DNA of 64,000 bases from Zunongwangia endophytica (lineage in GTDB: Bacteria > Bacteroidota > Bacteroidia > Flavobacteriales > Flavobacteriaceae): contig NZ_JAUFPZ010000002.1 in the NCBI RefSeq assembly GCF_030409505.1, positions 992,001 to 1,056,000 on the forward strand. Direction: 5' to 3'. Of the stretch, positions 39,603 through 48,879 are shown piece after piece. Position 1 is the stretch's first letter. Each line of letters opens with the position of its first letter. The position numbers were made by a program, and so were the translations under genes. Below the pieces are notes generated by a model. The model made no database searches and had not been told where the DNA came from. It saw nothing but the letters and a program-made list of their open reading frames with translations.

Positions 39603-39904
39603 TGATTAAATTATTCAACTATACTTGGTTAGGAATCAGTTCTTTCTTTATTTTATTCCTTTCCAGGTTTTTATTTCTTGGGTCAGAGGAGGATTTTGAT
39701 TTTTTAAAAACTGATTTAGTAATAAATGTTCTGAAAAGAGCAGTTTCAGTCGCGTCAATAGGACTTATTTCAATGTTCCTTTTGGTATTAATTAATTATT
39801 TAAAGACAAAAGATTTAAACAAATCCTTAAAAATTGGAATTTATGGATTATTTATTTGTACATTTTTTTCTCTTTTAGGAACATTATTATTTTTTAACAA
39901 TTAA
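39602..39904 (+). CDS. small three-helix membrane protein (cassette 5, second gene)
   Basis: The 100-residue protein has three predicted membrane spans (WLGISSFFILFLSRFLFLG, AVSVASIGLISMFLLVLIN, IYGLFICTFFSLLGTLLFF). It is coupled to the preceding gene by a TAATG overlap. Function unknown. Confidence 0.65.
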   Translation: MIKLFNYTWLGISSFFILFLSRFLFLGSEEDFDFLKTDLVINVLKRAVSVASIGLISMFLLVLINYLKTKDLNKSLKIGIYGLFICTFFSLLGTLLFFNN

Positions 39905-39909
39905 AATAC

Positions 39910-40046
39910 TATTGCCAACACCGTGTATAATTCATTGCTAGTTATAGCCTACTTACGAAAGTTCTCGCGGACTTTCTATCTGTGATTTATTCGCTAACTT
40001 TAGTGCTTAAATACGCAACGAAATCATACACAATCACGTTGCCAAA
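39910..40046 (+). repeat. attC 5 (type D)
   Basis: R'' TATTGCCAAC pairs with GTTGGCAATA at the cassette-5 start. Internal hairpin GAAAGTTCTCGCGGACTTTC, core CACGTT at 40035-40040. Confidence 0.85.
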
Positions 40047-40055
40047 CATTTAAAA

Positions 40056-40871
40056 ATGACTCCAAAATATTTATTAGATAATAAAATTAGAATATTTAAA
40101 TCTCCGCCCGAAGAGTCATTGGCTAACAACAACTTAAGTATTTACAAAAACCCAATTTTCTATGAAAGTTCCAACTCTTTTTTAAAGAAAAAATTAGATT
40201 ATTACTTTGACAAAAACAATATAGATAAAAAAGAAGTTATAGGATTATTCAGAAAAAATGATAAATATTTAGCATTTACTTGTGCAATGCTTTGGGGAGG
40301 GATAAATGCTACTAGATCTGAAAATAAATCAAATACATTTTACTCTAAATTTTTGAAGCATCCTAAAGATAAAATTTTAAAAGACATCGATATTGTAACC
40401 AACAATTTAGAAAAAAAGGAATTTAATAAAGCTTTTGAATATTATAGAAATGAAGCTAAAATCAAAGGAATTGGTCCAGCTTATTTTACAAAATTATTTT
40501 ATTTCATAGGAGTAGAAAACGATAATATACCTATCAAACCTTTAATCTTTGATAAATGGACTCAAAATGCGTATTTAGCATTATTACTTCAAAACAAGGA
40601 GATTGATAAAGTGAAAAAATACTTTAAAGCCATAAAATTAAACTTTTCTAATTCGCCAGGATTGGTTGAGATAGACAATAAACTCTACGGAGAATGCTAT
40701 GAATCCTACATAAATGATTTCGATAAATGGGCTAATGAAATAGGATGTACTTCATCTAAACTGGAAGAATTCATATTTGGACAACATTTAGGGAAAAACA
40801 AAAATCCAGAAAACCCTAGAATTGAATTGTGGAAAATTGTGACATCTAATCTAGAAATAGTTTTTAATTAA
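40056..40871 (+). CDS. OGG-fold (8-oxoguanine DNA glycosylase-like) protein
   Basis: The 271-residue protein is mostly helical and carries IKGIGPAYFTKLFYFIG, a helix-hairpin-helix-like segment seen in OGG-fold proteins, followed by IKPLIFDKWTQNAYLAL. It lacks an obvious Fe-S cluster. It is probably a base-excision-type or related DNA-binding protein; the assignment rests on this motif alone. Sole gene of cassette 6. Confidence 0.6.
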   Translation: MTPKYLLDNKIRIFKSPPEESLANNNLSIYKNPIFYESSNSFLKKKLDYYFDKNNIDKKEVIGLFRKNDKYLAFTCAMLWGGINATRSENKSNTFYSKFLKHPKDKILKDIDIVTNNLEKKEFNKAFEYYRNEAKIKGIGPAYFTKLFYFIGVENDNIPIKPLIFDKWTQNAYLALLLQNKEIDKVKKYFKAIKLNFSNSPGLVEIDNKLYGECYESYINDFDKWANEIGCTSSKLEEFIFGQHLGKNKNPENPRIELWKIVTSNLEIVFN

Positions 40872-40906
40872 TTTACACAAATAATTAAGTAGGTATATAA
40901 AAAAAC

Positions 40907-41107
40907 GTTTGGCAACAACGTATATAAAAAATAGCTGCTTCTTTTCTAAATCGTAAATTTTGGTATATTTGGTAAGTCGCCAAATCTTTTGATTTGGCTT
41001 TTGAAAGGTAAAGGTAAAATCAAAATGCAAAAGTTTTGGCTTGTTTTATGGCGGAGAATTAAGCGCTAATTTCTACGCTACTTTTCATATACAATCCCGT
41101 TGGGCAT
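40907..41107 (+). repeat. attC 6 (type A)
   Basis: R'' GTTTGGCAAC pairs with GTTGCCAAAC at the cassette-6 start. Internal hairpin GCCAAATCTTTTGATTTGGC, core CCCGTT at 41097-41102. Carries TATATTTG (40964-40971), a match to the flavobacterial -7 box. Confidence 0.87.
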
Positions 41108-41200
41108 CATTTAAAAAAAACTATCAAAATTCATTTTTTGCAATTTATTTGCATATTTTTATTTTTGTTATATATTTGCACTGATAAAAAACAAATAGAA

Positions 41201-42526
41201 ATGATAATAGAATTTAGTGTAGAAAATTTCTTGTCTTTTAAAGATTTGACTACTCTTTCAATGGTAAAAGCCAAATCATTTAAGGAACATAACGAAACAC
41301 ATACTTTTCAAATAGATCCAAAATTAAGCTTACTGAAATCTGCTATTATTTATGGAAATAATGCTAGTGGAAAAAGTAATTTATTGGAAGCTATGGGGTT
41401 TATGAAAGGAACAGTAATAAATTCTTTTCGTGATGCACTTATGGATAATAACGAAAGAAAATTTCCATTGGAAAAGTTTATTTTAAGTTCTAAAAGTGAA
41501 AATGAATCCAGCTATTTCGAAATAGTATTTATAAATAACAATGTAAAATATAGATATGGATTTGAGATAGATGACAATAAAATTATTGCCGAATGGTTAT
41601 TTCATACAACTTCTAAAGAAGTTTATCTTTTCAAAAGAGATTTACAGGATATTAAAATAAACAAATCATCCTTTGAAGAAGCATTAGGCAAAGAAACAGA
41701 CGTAAAGGAAAATGTATTATTCCTTTCGCTGTTAGCCACTTTAGGAAAAGAAACTTCATCTAGCATAGTTGAATGGTTTAAGAAATTTAACTTTGTTAAT
41801 GGTATTCACGATAGAGGACACAAGAGATATACAATAGATAAATTAAAATCAGATAAAAACTTTTTTAATTGGGTTCTTCACTTCATAAAATATCTTGAAA
41901 TTTCAAGTTTATCAACCACTGAAGAAGATGTTAATGATATTGATTTAGAAGTATTAAAAGAAAAAGAGAAGGATGAAGAAATAATAAACCTCTTAACTAG
42001 TATTCATAAAATACAATCTAAACAACCAAAGAGAGACCAACTTATTACATATCATAGAAAATATGATGAAAACAATATTTTAATTGATTCTGTTCCTTTC
42101 AATTTTGATAAGCAAGAATCAGAAGGAACTAAAAAACTATTGTATTTATTAGGTCCTTGGTTTGATACATTGCAAAACGGTAAAGTTCTTTTAGTGGATG
42201 AACTAGATTCAAGACTTCACAGCCATCTGACATTAAGATTAATTGACTTCTTTCACAAGTTCAATACAAATCACGCTCAATTAATATGTGCTGTTCACGA
42301 CATATCGCTTTTAAATAAAGAAAACTTTAGAAGAGACCAAATCTGGTTTGTTGAAAAGAATCAATTTGGGGCATCAGAATTAGTTTCTTTAGGAGATTTT
42401 AAAACTGATAAAGTCCGTAATAAGTCTGCATTTGACAAAAATTACTTAGATGGCAAATATGGTGCTATCCCTTATTTTGACATTGATGAAAAATTAAATC
42501 AATTGCTTTATGGGAAAGGGAAATAA
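41201..42526 (+). CDS. AAA15-family ATPase (cassette 7, first gene)
   Basis: The start is taken as ATG 41201 (MIIEFSVENFLSF), the usual first strand of this family; a longer frame upstream is non-typical. The 441-residue ABC-like ATPase has Walker A in YGNNASGKSN (about 51-60) and Walker B in VLLVDELDSRLH, followed by the His-containing switch (AVHDISLL). AAA15/OLD-like ATPases often pair with a small effector in phage defence. It overlaps the next gene by 17 bases. Confidence 0.85.
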   Translation: MIIEFSVENFLSFKDLTTLSMVKAKSFKEHNETHTFQIDPKLSLLKSAIIYGNNASGKSNLLEAMGFMKGTVINSFRDALMDNNERKFPLEKFILSSKSENESSYFEIVFINNNVKYRYGFEIDDNKIIAEWLFHTTSKEVYLFKRDLQDIKINKSSFEEALGKETDVKENVLFLSLLATLGKETSSSIVEWFKKFNFVNGIHDRGHKRYTIDKLKSDKNFFNWVLHFIKYLEISSLSTTEEDVNDIDLEVLKEKEKDEEIINLLTSIHKIQSKQPKRDQLITYHRKYDENNILIDSVPFNFDKQESEGTKKLLYLLGPWFDTLQNGKVLLVDELDSRLHSHLTLRLIDFFHKFNTNHAQLICAVHDISLLNKENFRRDQIWFVEKNQFGASELVSLGDFKTDKVRNKSAFDKNYLDGKYGAIPYFDIDEKLNQLLYGKGK

Positions 42527-42950
42527 ATTCAAATCAAGAAGTAAAGCCTCATTAAATAGAAAATCAAAAACATTAGAAACTAGAAACAATAAGAGGGAAT
42601 CTTTTATTGTTTTGAGTTTTAAAGATTTCGACATAAATCAAGGTCAAGACTTTGAAGAATGGGAAGAAGAAAAACTTCTCGCTTTAATGATAAATAAATT
42701 AAGAGGCATCTGTCAAATGACAATGGCTCAAGCTACTGCTCAACAAATAATTAAACCATATACAAAAGTAACTTTTCCCCCAGAATCTGCTTTTACACAT
42801 CCAAAACACGTTTTACCCGATGTAACTTGGTGTACAATGCATATTCAAGGTAAAGAGTGTATAATTGGACATATAGAAGACAATATATTTCATATTGTCT
42901 TTTTAGATAAAGAACACGAATTTTGGATAACGAAAAAAAAGAATACTTAA
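42510..42950 (+). CDS. small partner of the AAA15 ATPase, unknown
   Basis: The 146-residue protein has a basic N-terminus (FKSRSKASLNRKSK), then SFKDFDINQGQDFEEWEEEKLL. It ends in a compact beta segment (ECIIGHIEDNIFHIVFLDKEHEFW). I do not recognise a named family. Overlap with the ATPase gene indicates translational coupling, so it is likely the ATPase's effector or regulator. Confidence 0.75.
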   Translation: MGKGNKFKSRSKASLNRKSKTLETRNNKRESFIVLSFKDFDINQGQDFEEWEEEKLLALMINKLRGICQMTMAQATAQQIIKPYTKVTFPPESAFTHPKHVLPDVTWCTMHIQGKECIIGHIEDNIFHIVFLDKEHEFWITKKKNT

Positions 42951-42958
42951 AAAAACGA

Positions 42959-43093
42959 ATGCCCAACAATGGCTATAAGTAATTGCTTGTTCTCGCCTAC
43001 TTCTGAAAATCCTCGCGGATTTTCAGTTTGGTGTGTACTTGCTAAATTAAGTGTTAACCCACGCAACTACTCATAGCCGAAACCGTTGTAGGC
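42959..43093 (+). repeat. attC 7 (type D')
   Basis: R'' ATGCCCAAC pairs with GTTGGGCAT at the cassette-7 start. Internal hairpin GAAAATCCTCGCGGATTTTC, core CCGTT at 43083-43087. Near-identical to attC 20. Confidence 0.85.
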
Positions 43094-43196
43094 AATGCAA
43101 AAACATACTGAAAAAAATCACATAACGAACTAAAAAAAGCTGCTTTTAGTTATCTTTAAAATTTTTTAAAACAAAATGAAATACCTATAATAAAAA

Positions 43197-45038
43197 ATGA
43201 AAGTAAAATTAGGGCAAGCAGTTAAAATGTTTTTCGGAAACTCCTCATTCGAAATGTTATTTTTCGAAGCGTTAAGTAACTCATTTGATGCTGAAGCCAC
43301 TAAGATTGGTATTAATATTTTCATTGAGGCCTTTAATAAACCAGAAACTTTAAAACTAGTTATTCAAGATAACGGTGTAGGTTTTGATGAAAAGCGATAT
43401 AAAAAATTCTCGAATCTTTTTGATGTAGAAGAAAGCTCTCACAAAGGACTGGGAAGATTGGTGTATTTATGCTATTTCGATAATATTGAAGTTGACAGCA
43501 CTTTTTCAAACACAAAAAACAGGGTATTCAAATTTTCGCAAGAATTTAAAGAAGACGACTTCGTAATTAACGAAGTTTCAAAAAGAGACAATGGAACAAC
43601 GTTTACGATGCGAAATTATGCTCTACAAAGGATTGCGAAAACAGAATATCTTCAACCCAAAGAAATTAAGAAAAGAATTCTAGAAGAGTTTTATTCACGC
43701 TTATTTAAGCTCAAGCAAAAGAAATCTAATGTTGAAATAAATATAAAAACTACAATTGATGGAAAGGAACAATCAGAGAGCCTTTCTAGCAATGAAATTC
43801 CAAAATTAGCATTCGTAGAATTAGACAGTACTTTAAATTTAATTGATAAATTTCAGTTGTACTATTCAATAAAAGAGATTGATGTAAATAAAACCTCTTT
43901 AATCTCGGCAATTTCTGTAGATAATAGAACACATAAAGTCGATTTGATAGCAAACGAAAACATTCCATTAGGATATGAATTGGTTTTCTTACTGTTTTCA
44001 GACTACTTTACAGGTAAGGTTGATGCTTCTAGACAAAACTTAACTTTATCAAATAAAGAACTACAGGATGTTCAGCAAATTTTCAGAAAAAAAGTTATTG
44101 AACTAATTGAAGAACGCATACCTAAAATAAAAAAGAATAACTCTAAAATAAAAGAAGGTCTAATTAATCTCTATCCTCATCTCAATGGATATTTTGATAC
44201 AGATAAAATTGGTTATATCAAAAGAAATGAGATTTTAAGAAATGCACAAGAGCAGTTTTTTAAAGCTCAAAAAGAAATATTAGAAGCAAATCATCTAACT
44301 GATGAACAATTTAATAAATCGCTGGAAATTTCCGCAAGAGCTTTAACAGAATATATTTTATTTAGACAACTAACAATAGAAAGGCTAAAAGCATCAACTA
44401 ATGCAGAAAGTGAAGCAGACCTTCACAATCTAATTGCATCTAAGGGTAAAGAAGGTAGATTTGAGAAATCAAATTTTGTTAATGATATTTATAAAAATAA
44501 TTCTTGGTTGCTAGATGACAAGTTTATGACTTATGAAGTCACACTTAGTGACCGTGAAATGTCTGAATTAGTTGAATTTGTAGTTGACGGAGAAGAAGTG
44601 CAAAAAGATACTGACCGACCTGATTTTGCATTTATTTTTTCAAACAATCCTAAGGAGAATAAACCTTTTGATGTTGTAATTGTTGAACTAAAAAAACGAG
44701 GATTAAATCATTATGACAATTTAAAAGCTGTTCTTCAACTTGAAACAAGAGCTAGAAATTTAATGAAATACTATGATAATAAGATTCAAAGAATCTGGTA
44801 TTATGGGATTATTGAATTCAACGAGGAAACTGAACTTGCCTTATCGAGTGATTTCACAGAGCTTTATTCATCTGGTAAACTCTATTATAATGAAAAAGAT
44901 GTAACTATCTCTTTGAAACCAAAAAGAACAGTACCTGTAGGAATATTTATGTGGGATATTGATGCTATTGTTGAAGATGCTAATGCGAGAAACAGCGCAT
45001 TTTTGAATTTCATAAAAAGTAAATTTAGCACAGAATAA
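43197..45038 (+). CDS. GHKL ATPase with C-terminal PD-(D/E)XK-like nuclease domain
   Basis: The 613-residue protein has the GHKL (Hsp90/MutL/MORC) N-box FFEALSNSFDA (Glu24, Asn28), the G1 box IQDNGVGFDE, and G2-like KGLGRLVYL. The C-terminal part has RPDFAFIF (Asp476) and, 21 residues on, VIVELKKRG (Glu497, Lys499), the D...ExK spacing of PD-(D/E)XK nucleases; the surrounding region recalls Shedu-type (DUF4263) domains. An ATP-gated clamp carrying a nuclease would suit defence. It is the only gene of cassette 8, with about 110 bases of leader. Confidence 0.8.
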   Translation: MKVKLGQAVKMFFGNSSFEMLFFEALSNSFDAEATKIGINIFIEAFNKPETLKLVIQDNGVGFDEKRYKKFSNLFDVEESSHKGLGRLVYLCYFDNIEVDSTFSNTKNRVFKFSQEFKEDDFVINEVSKRDNGTTFTMRNYALQRIAKTEYLQPKEIKKRILEEFYSRLFKLKQKKSNVEINIKTTIDGKEQSESLSSNEIPKLAFVELDSTLNLIDKFQLYYSIKEIDVNKTSLISAISVDNRTHKVDLIANENIPLGYELVFLLFSDYFTGKVDASRQNLTLSNKELQDVQQIFRKKVIELIEERIPKIKKNNSKIKEGLINLYPHLNGYFDTDKIGYIKRNEILRNAQEQFFKAQKEILEANHLTDEQFNKSLEISARALTEYILFRQLTIERLKASTNAESEADLHNLIASKGKEGRFEKSNFVNDIYKNNSWLLDDKFMTYEVTLSDREMSELVEFVVDGEEVQKDTDRPDFAFIFSNNPKENKPFDVVIVELKKRGLNHYDNLKAVLQLETRARNLMKYYDNKIQRIWYYGIIEFNEETELALSSDFTELYSSGKLYYNEKDVTISLKPKRTVPVGIFMWDIDAIVEDANARNSAFLNFIKSKFSTE

Positions 45039-45042
45039 GCAC

Positions 45043-45242
45043 TGCCTACAACAACGTATATAAAAAATAGCTTCTTCTGCCCTAACCCAAAATTTTCGGT
45101 ATATTTGATAAGTCGCCAAATCTTTTGATTTGGCTTTTGAAAAGTAAAGATAAAATCAAAATACAAAAGTTTTGGCTTGTTCTAAACCGAAAAAATTGCG
45201 CTTGTTTTTACGCTACTTTCCATATACAAACTCGTTGTACGC
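45043..45242 (+). repeat. attC 8 (type A)
   Basis: R'' TGCCTACAAC pairs with GTTGTAGGCA at the cassette-8 start. Internal hairpin GCCAAATCTTTTGATTTGGC, core CTCGTT at 45231-45236. Carries TATATTTG at 45100-45107. Confidence 0.87.
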
Positions 45243-45247
45243 AATTT

Positions 45248-46777
45248 ATGAAAAACGTAATTCACATAATAATTTTGTTATTTACAACAGCTTCTTGCCA
45301 ATCTCAAGAACTGAATGTGAGTTATGAAAATATTGAAATTAATATTCCGGGAAGTCCAGGACCTTGGTTAAAACACAACGAAAATTTTTATTGTTATTTT
45401 AAAACTGACAATGACAAGTTTAGTTCAGGTTCTAATCATCAATTTTACGTTCTTGATAAAGACGGTAAAATCAAATCTCAAATTGATGTTCCTAAAAAAC
45501 TTCAAACCGTCTATTACGATTTATATATTAAAAACGATACAATATTTACAACTGAATATTATGGCCATAACACTTTTTATCTTGACCAATCAAACAACAT
45601 TTGGATAGAAACAAAAAAAGGAATTGATTTATATTACGATGATAAAGAATATTCAGTTTATTCTCTCGATTTTGAAGAATGGGGTGGTGTAACTTGGTTC
45701 AAAGACAAACAAACGGGACAACAGTTTGAGATTGGTGCTACTACACCAGTTATAAATAAATTAGAAGATTCATATTATTTAACAACAGGAAAATCTGTTT
45801 TAAAAATTGACAATCCTAAAAAGTTGGATAAAAGCGAAGAGCCTTACAACTATCAAAAAGCGGTAATTGATGAAAGATACCATAGAGAAGGTAATTATTC
45901 TACAAACGGAGCAGAAACAGTATTTGAATATGAAAATGACGATTATTTCAATCCGACATTTTCATTAGCAACATCATTCATTTCTAATGAAAAACTTTAC
46001 CATTTATACAAAGACAGTATTTCAACCAAAATTGGCACTATAGAAAATAAAAAGTTGGTTCCATTTTACGAATTTAAATCTGAAATCAGACCTTTTCAAT
46101 GGTATTACGACACAAGAAACCCTATTCAAAACAATAACTTTCAATCTATTCAATTCCGGACAGACAAGGATTCTGTTTACGGAATTATAGAGATTAACAA
46201 AAATGATTTTAAAGTTACCCAATTCAACAACATTTATATAGAACCAGTATTTGGCGAAAAGAAAATGAATGAATGGCTTGAAAATACCTTTGACAATTAT
46301 TATTCAAATTTTAGCTCATTGACTTTAAGCCAAATAGATAAAATTGAGCAGGAGATAAATGCAACGGATATTACTCAAAAACATAAAATTTCAACCTATC
46401 GTCTTGATGGTCGAAATGTTGCGACACCAAGAATTTACAGAAAAATTGAAAATGAAAAATTGAGTCTTGTAACGATGTACTACTATTCGGAAAATGACAA
46501 AATAATACAGCTAATAAATTTTGAGTGGGGAAAAAACAGAAACAAAAATCAAAGCATAGAAGATGTTGTTGCTTCAATGTCCAATAAAGAAAAAGTAGAA
46601 AGAATATATAAAGAGAAATTCGATTACATATCAAACTATCTAAAAAGAAAATTGGGAGAACCTGATAGTTCTAAATCGGAAAAAAATGGCGTTGAACAAA
46701 AATGGACAAAAGACAATAAAATTGTTGTTTTGGAATATAGCCAGAGAGATGTTGAACTAACAATTTACAGCGAATAA
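45248..46777 (+). CDS. large putative lipoprotein, unknown (cassette 9)
   Basis: The real start is ATG 45248 (MKNVIHIIILLFTTASCQ), just inside the cassette; the frame extends upstream through attC 8 but that part is not a gene. The 509-residue protein has a lipobox TASC and a beta-rich body with repeated YYLTTGKSVLKI / NKLEDS segments. No family is recognised. It is anchored outside the cytoplasm. Confidence 0.75.
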   Translation: MKNVIHIIILLFTTASCQSQELNVSYENIEINIPGSPGPWLKHNENFYCYFKTDNDKFSSGSNHQFYVLDKDGKIKSQIDVPKKLQTVYYDLYIKNDTIFTTEYYGHNTFYLDQSNNIWIETKKGIDLYYDDKEYSVYSLDFEEWGGVTWFKDKQTGQQFEIGATTPVINKLEDSYYLTTGKSVLKIDNPKKLDKSEEPYNYQKAVIDERYHREGNYSTNGAETVFEYENDDYFNPTFSLATSFISNEKLYHLYKDSISTKIGTIENKKLVPFYEFKSEIRPFQWYYDTRNPIQNNNFQSIQFRTDKDSVYGIIEINKNDFKVTQFNNIYIEPVFGEKKMNEWLENTFDNYYSNFSSLTLSQIDKIEQEINATDITQKHKISTYRLDGRNVATPRIYRKIENEKLSLVTMYYYSENDKIIQLINFEWGKNRNKNQSIEDVVASMSNKEKVERIYKEKFDYISNYLKRKLGEPDSSKSEKNGVEQKWTKDNKIVVLEYSQRDVELTIYSE

Positions 46778-46782
46778 AAAAC

Positions 46783-46983
46783 TGCGTACAACAACATATA
46801 TAACTCATATCTAAATAGTTGCTTAGTCGAAGTTAAGGCATATTTGCTAATTCGCCAAATTTTTAAATTTGACGATTTCCAATAAAAAAGATAAATAGTA
46901 AAATTTAAAAATCTGGCTTGTGCTTAATCCGAAAATAATCGCTAATTTTCACGCTACGAGCCATATACAAGCCCGTTGTGGCA
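46783..46983 (+). repeat. attC 9 (type A-like)
   Basis: R'' TGCGTACAAC pairs with GTTGTACGCA at the cassette-9 start. Internal hairpin GCCAAATTTTTAAATTTGAC, core CCCGTT at 46972-46977. Confidence 0.85.
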
Positions 46984-47003
46984 CATTTAAAAAACATCGA
47001 GAT

Positions 47004-47678
47004 TTGATTAAAACATTTCAGAAATCATTAAAGAAAGAGATTGCCGAATTGAGCAATGAGATTCTGAATTCTGTTTGGTCGAATAGAATTGAACAATCAA
47101 ATATAGAAAGTCTCGGAATAAAAAATGGAAAACAAATCATTGCGGAATATTTGGAAAATCGAGAATACGGAATAGCCTATAAACATCTTGCATACATCAT
47201 AACTGAATGCGAAATGGAATTAAGTGTTGAGCGGAAAAACCGAATGGATAAAGTTGCGGATAGAATGAATATTGAACCGGTTAAGTTGCCGACTAATCAA
47301 AAAGGAACTGACTTTCTATTTAGTTGCAAAAACCTTTATTTGGCATCAATTCATCCTTTTGACTTTGATAAAAGAAACCTCAATGAATACAAACAAATAG
47401 TTGAATTAGGAAAAGAACTTTTGGCTCAAAGAGGAATCCAAAACTTTTTAGGTTATTTGATGGAATCTCAATATCGAATATCAGTTTGGGCATCAATGAT
47501 TGCAATAGAATACGGAAAACCTAAGCAGGATGAAATACTGAATTTGAGCGGAACGGAAACAATAATTAATGCTTGTTTGGAATGTATAATGAAAAACGAA
47601 ATTGAACCTTTACCAGCGAAAATAATTGATAACAAAAAAAACTGGGTACAGAAAAACGTGCCACAACACCGTATATAG
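47004..47678 (+). CDS. unknown mostly helical protein (cassette 10)
   Basis: No ATG lies near the cassette start; a TTG at 47004 (MIKTFQKSLKKEIAELSNEI) is the most likely start, since an in-frame GTG at 46920 lies inside attC 9 in the previous cassette. The 224-residue protein is helical, and its stop codon lies inside attC 10 (CCGTATATAG). No family is recognised. Confidence 0.6.
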   Translation: MIKTFQKSLKKEIAELSNEILNSVWSNRIEQSNIESLGIKNGKQIIAEYLENREYGIAYKHLAYIITECEMELSVERKNRMDKVADRMNIEPVKLPTNQKGTDFLFSCKNLYLASIHPFDFDKRNLNEYKQIVELGKELLAQRGIQNFLGYLMESQYRISVWASMIAIEYGKPKQDEILNLSGTETIINACLECIMKNEIEPLPAKIIDNKKNWVQKNVPQHRI

Positions 47679-47856
47679 CTCATAGCTAATCAGTTGCTTA
47701 ATCGAAGTTAAGGCATATTTGCAAGTCTGCCAAATTTCTTAATTTGGCTTATTGAGAAAAAAAGGTAATAAGAAAATTAAAAAATTCGGCTCGTGCTTAA
47801 CCGAATAGTTATCGCTAATTTGCACGCTACGAGCCATATACAAAACCGTTGGCAAC
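47658..47856 (+). repeat. attC 10 (type A-like)
   Basis: R'' GTGCCACAAC pairs with GTTGTGGCAC at the cassette-10 start. Internal hairpin GCCAAATTTCTTAATTTGGC, core CCGTT at 47846-47850. The cassette-10 reading frame ends inside it. Confidence 0.85.
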
Positions 47857-47873
47857 AAGCTAAAACTTAATAG

Positions 47874-48446
47874 ATGAGAAAGAAAATTGGAGAAATTTTA
47901 GTACAAATAATACCCGTTATGATTGGCGTTTATTTGGGGTTCGTTTTATCAAATTGGTCGGAAACGAATAAAAGGAAATCTCAAACAGAACTCTTAAGAA
48001 AAAATATTATAACTGAAATAAAATCAAACAAATCAAAAATTTCCGAGGTATTAGATTATCATATAATGGTTAGAGATAGTTCAAGAATTATTCAAAATTC
48101 AGATAATATTGAAATGGTATCATTGCCGCCGTTTTTTAAGGGAACTCGGACCGTTATTTTAGGTAATGGTGCTTTTGACACAGGAATTCAAACTGGGCTT
48201 ATCAACAATTTAAAATTTGAAGAAATTCAGGATATTAACGAGATCTACACTATGCAATCAGCATATAAAGATTTTACTCAACTCATACTGTCAAGTTTGA
48301 TGATGAAAATTGATTTTAAAGAAAACGATAATGGTGATAGAAAATTTTACGGTTTTTTAGCTGTAACAATGACAGATATTGTAACTCAAGAAAAGAGACT
48401 AATAGAGAATTACAAAAAATTATTGGAAGAGATTGATACGGAATAA
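47874..48446 (+). CDS. DUF6090-like membrane-anchored protein (cassette 11, first gene)
   Basis: The 190-residue protein has an N-terminal TM segment (IIPVMIGVYLGFVLSNW) followed by a charged helical region, the layout of DUF6090-type proteins common in flavobacteria. A longer relative is in cassette 25 (61901-62902). Function unknown. Confidence 0.6.
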   Translation: MRKKIGEILVQIIPVMIGVYLGFVLSNWSETNKRKSQTELLRKNIITEIKSNKSKISEVLDYHIMVRDSSRIIQNSDNIEMVSLPPFFKGTRTVILGNGAFDTGIQTGLINNLKFEEIQDINEIYTMQSAYKDFTQLILSSLMMKIDFKENDNGDRKFYGFLAVTMTDIVTQEKRLIENYKKLLEEIDTE

Positions 48447-48495
48447 AGCCAGTTCCCAAGAACGTATAACAACAATTGCGACTTTATGTTCTGCC
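48447..48495 (+). repeat. degenerate attC 11a
   Basis: The left half resembles a type C attC (AACGTATAACAACAATTGCG...TTTATGTTCTGCC) but the right half is missing. The expected R'' box AGTTGCCAAC is mutated to AGTTCCCAAG. It no longer has a CGTT core, so the two flanking genes now move as one cassette. Confidence 0.75.
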
Positions 48496-48526
48496 AATAA
48501 TTTGATGATAATCTTAAAAATAAAAA

Positions 48527-48709
48527 ATGAAGAATAAAATAGGTTTCAATATAATTTTTGCGATTTTGGCTTTGCCAATAGGAATGGCAATGCTTCGTAA
48601 TTTTGATTTCCACACCTTTGCATTTAAAAAAACAATTTTGGGTATTATTTACTTAGTTGGATTTATTGCCTGTTTTGTTTTAATGCTTAAGAAAAAGAAT
48701 AGCAATTAA
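48527..48709 (+). CDS. small two-helix membrane protein (cassette 11, second gene)
   Basis: The 60-residue protein has two membrane segments (IGFNIIFAILALPIGMAML and ILGIIYLVGFIACFVLMLK) and a Lys/Asn tail. It was probably once the gene of its own cassette before attC 11a decayed. Confidence 0.55.
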   Translation: MKNKIGFNIIFAILALPIGMAMLRNFDFHTFAFKKTILGIIYLVGFIACFVLMLKKKNSN

Positions 48710-48729
48710 AGATAATTAGAATAAAGCCA

Positions 48730-48863
48730 GTTGCCAACAATGCGTATAGCCAATTGCGGCTAAATACTTTATCGATATTCGATGTTTTTAGCTATATTTA
48801 TTTCAAGCGGACAAAACCTGGCTAACCAACCCGCAACTGTCCATACTCGAAACCGTTGGCAAC
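48730..48863 (+). repeat. attC 11b (type B)
   Basis: R'' GTTGCCAAC pairs with GTTGGCAAC at the start of cassette 11 (47848), which shows the fused unit is the functional cassette. Core CCGTT at 48853-48857. Confidence 0.87.
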
Positions 48864-48879
48864 AACTATAAACAAACAT

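Noticed and set aside
45125..45247. N-terminal extension of the cassette-9 lipoprotein through attC 8
   Set aside because: It is translated attC sequence (the same peptide appears at 53949 in attC 16) and would hide the lipoprotein signal that begins at 45248.
46920..47003. GTG start for the cassette-10 gene
   Set aside because: It lies in attC 9 of the preceding cassette, so the gene would lose its start on recombination; TTG at 47004 is inside the cassette.
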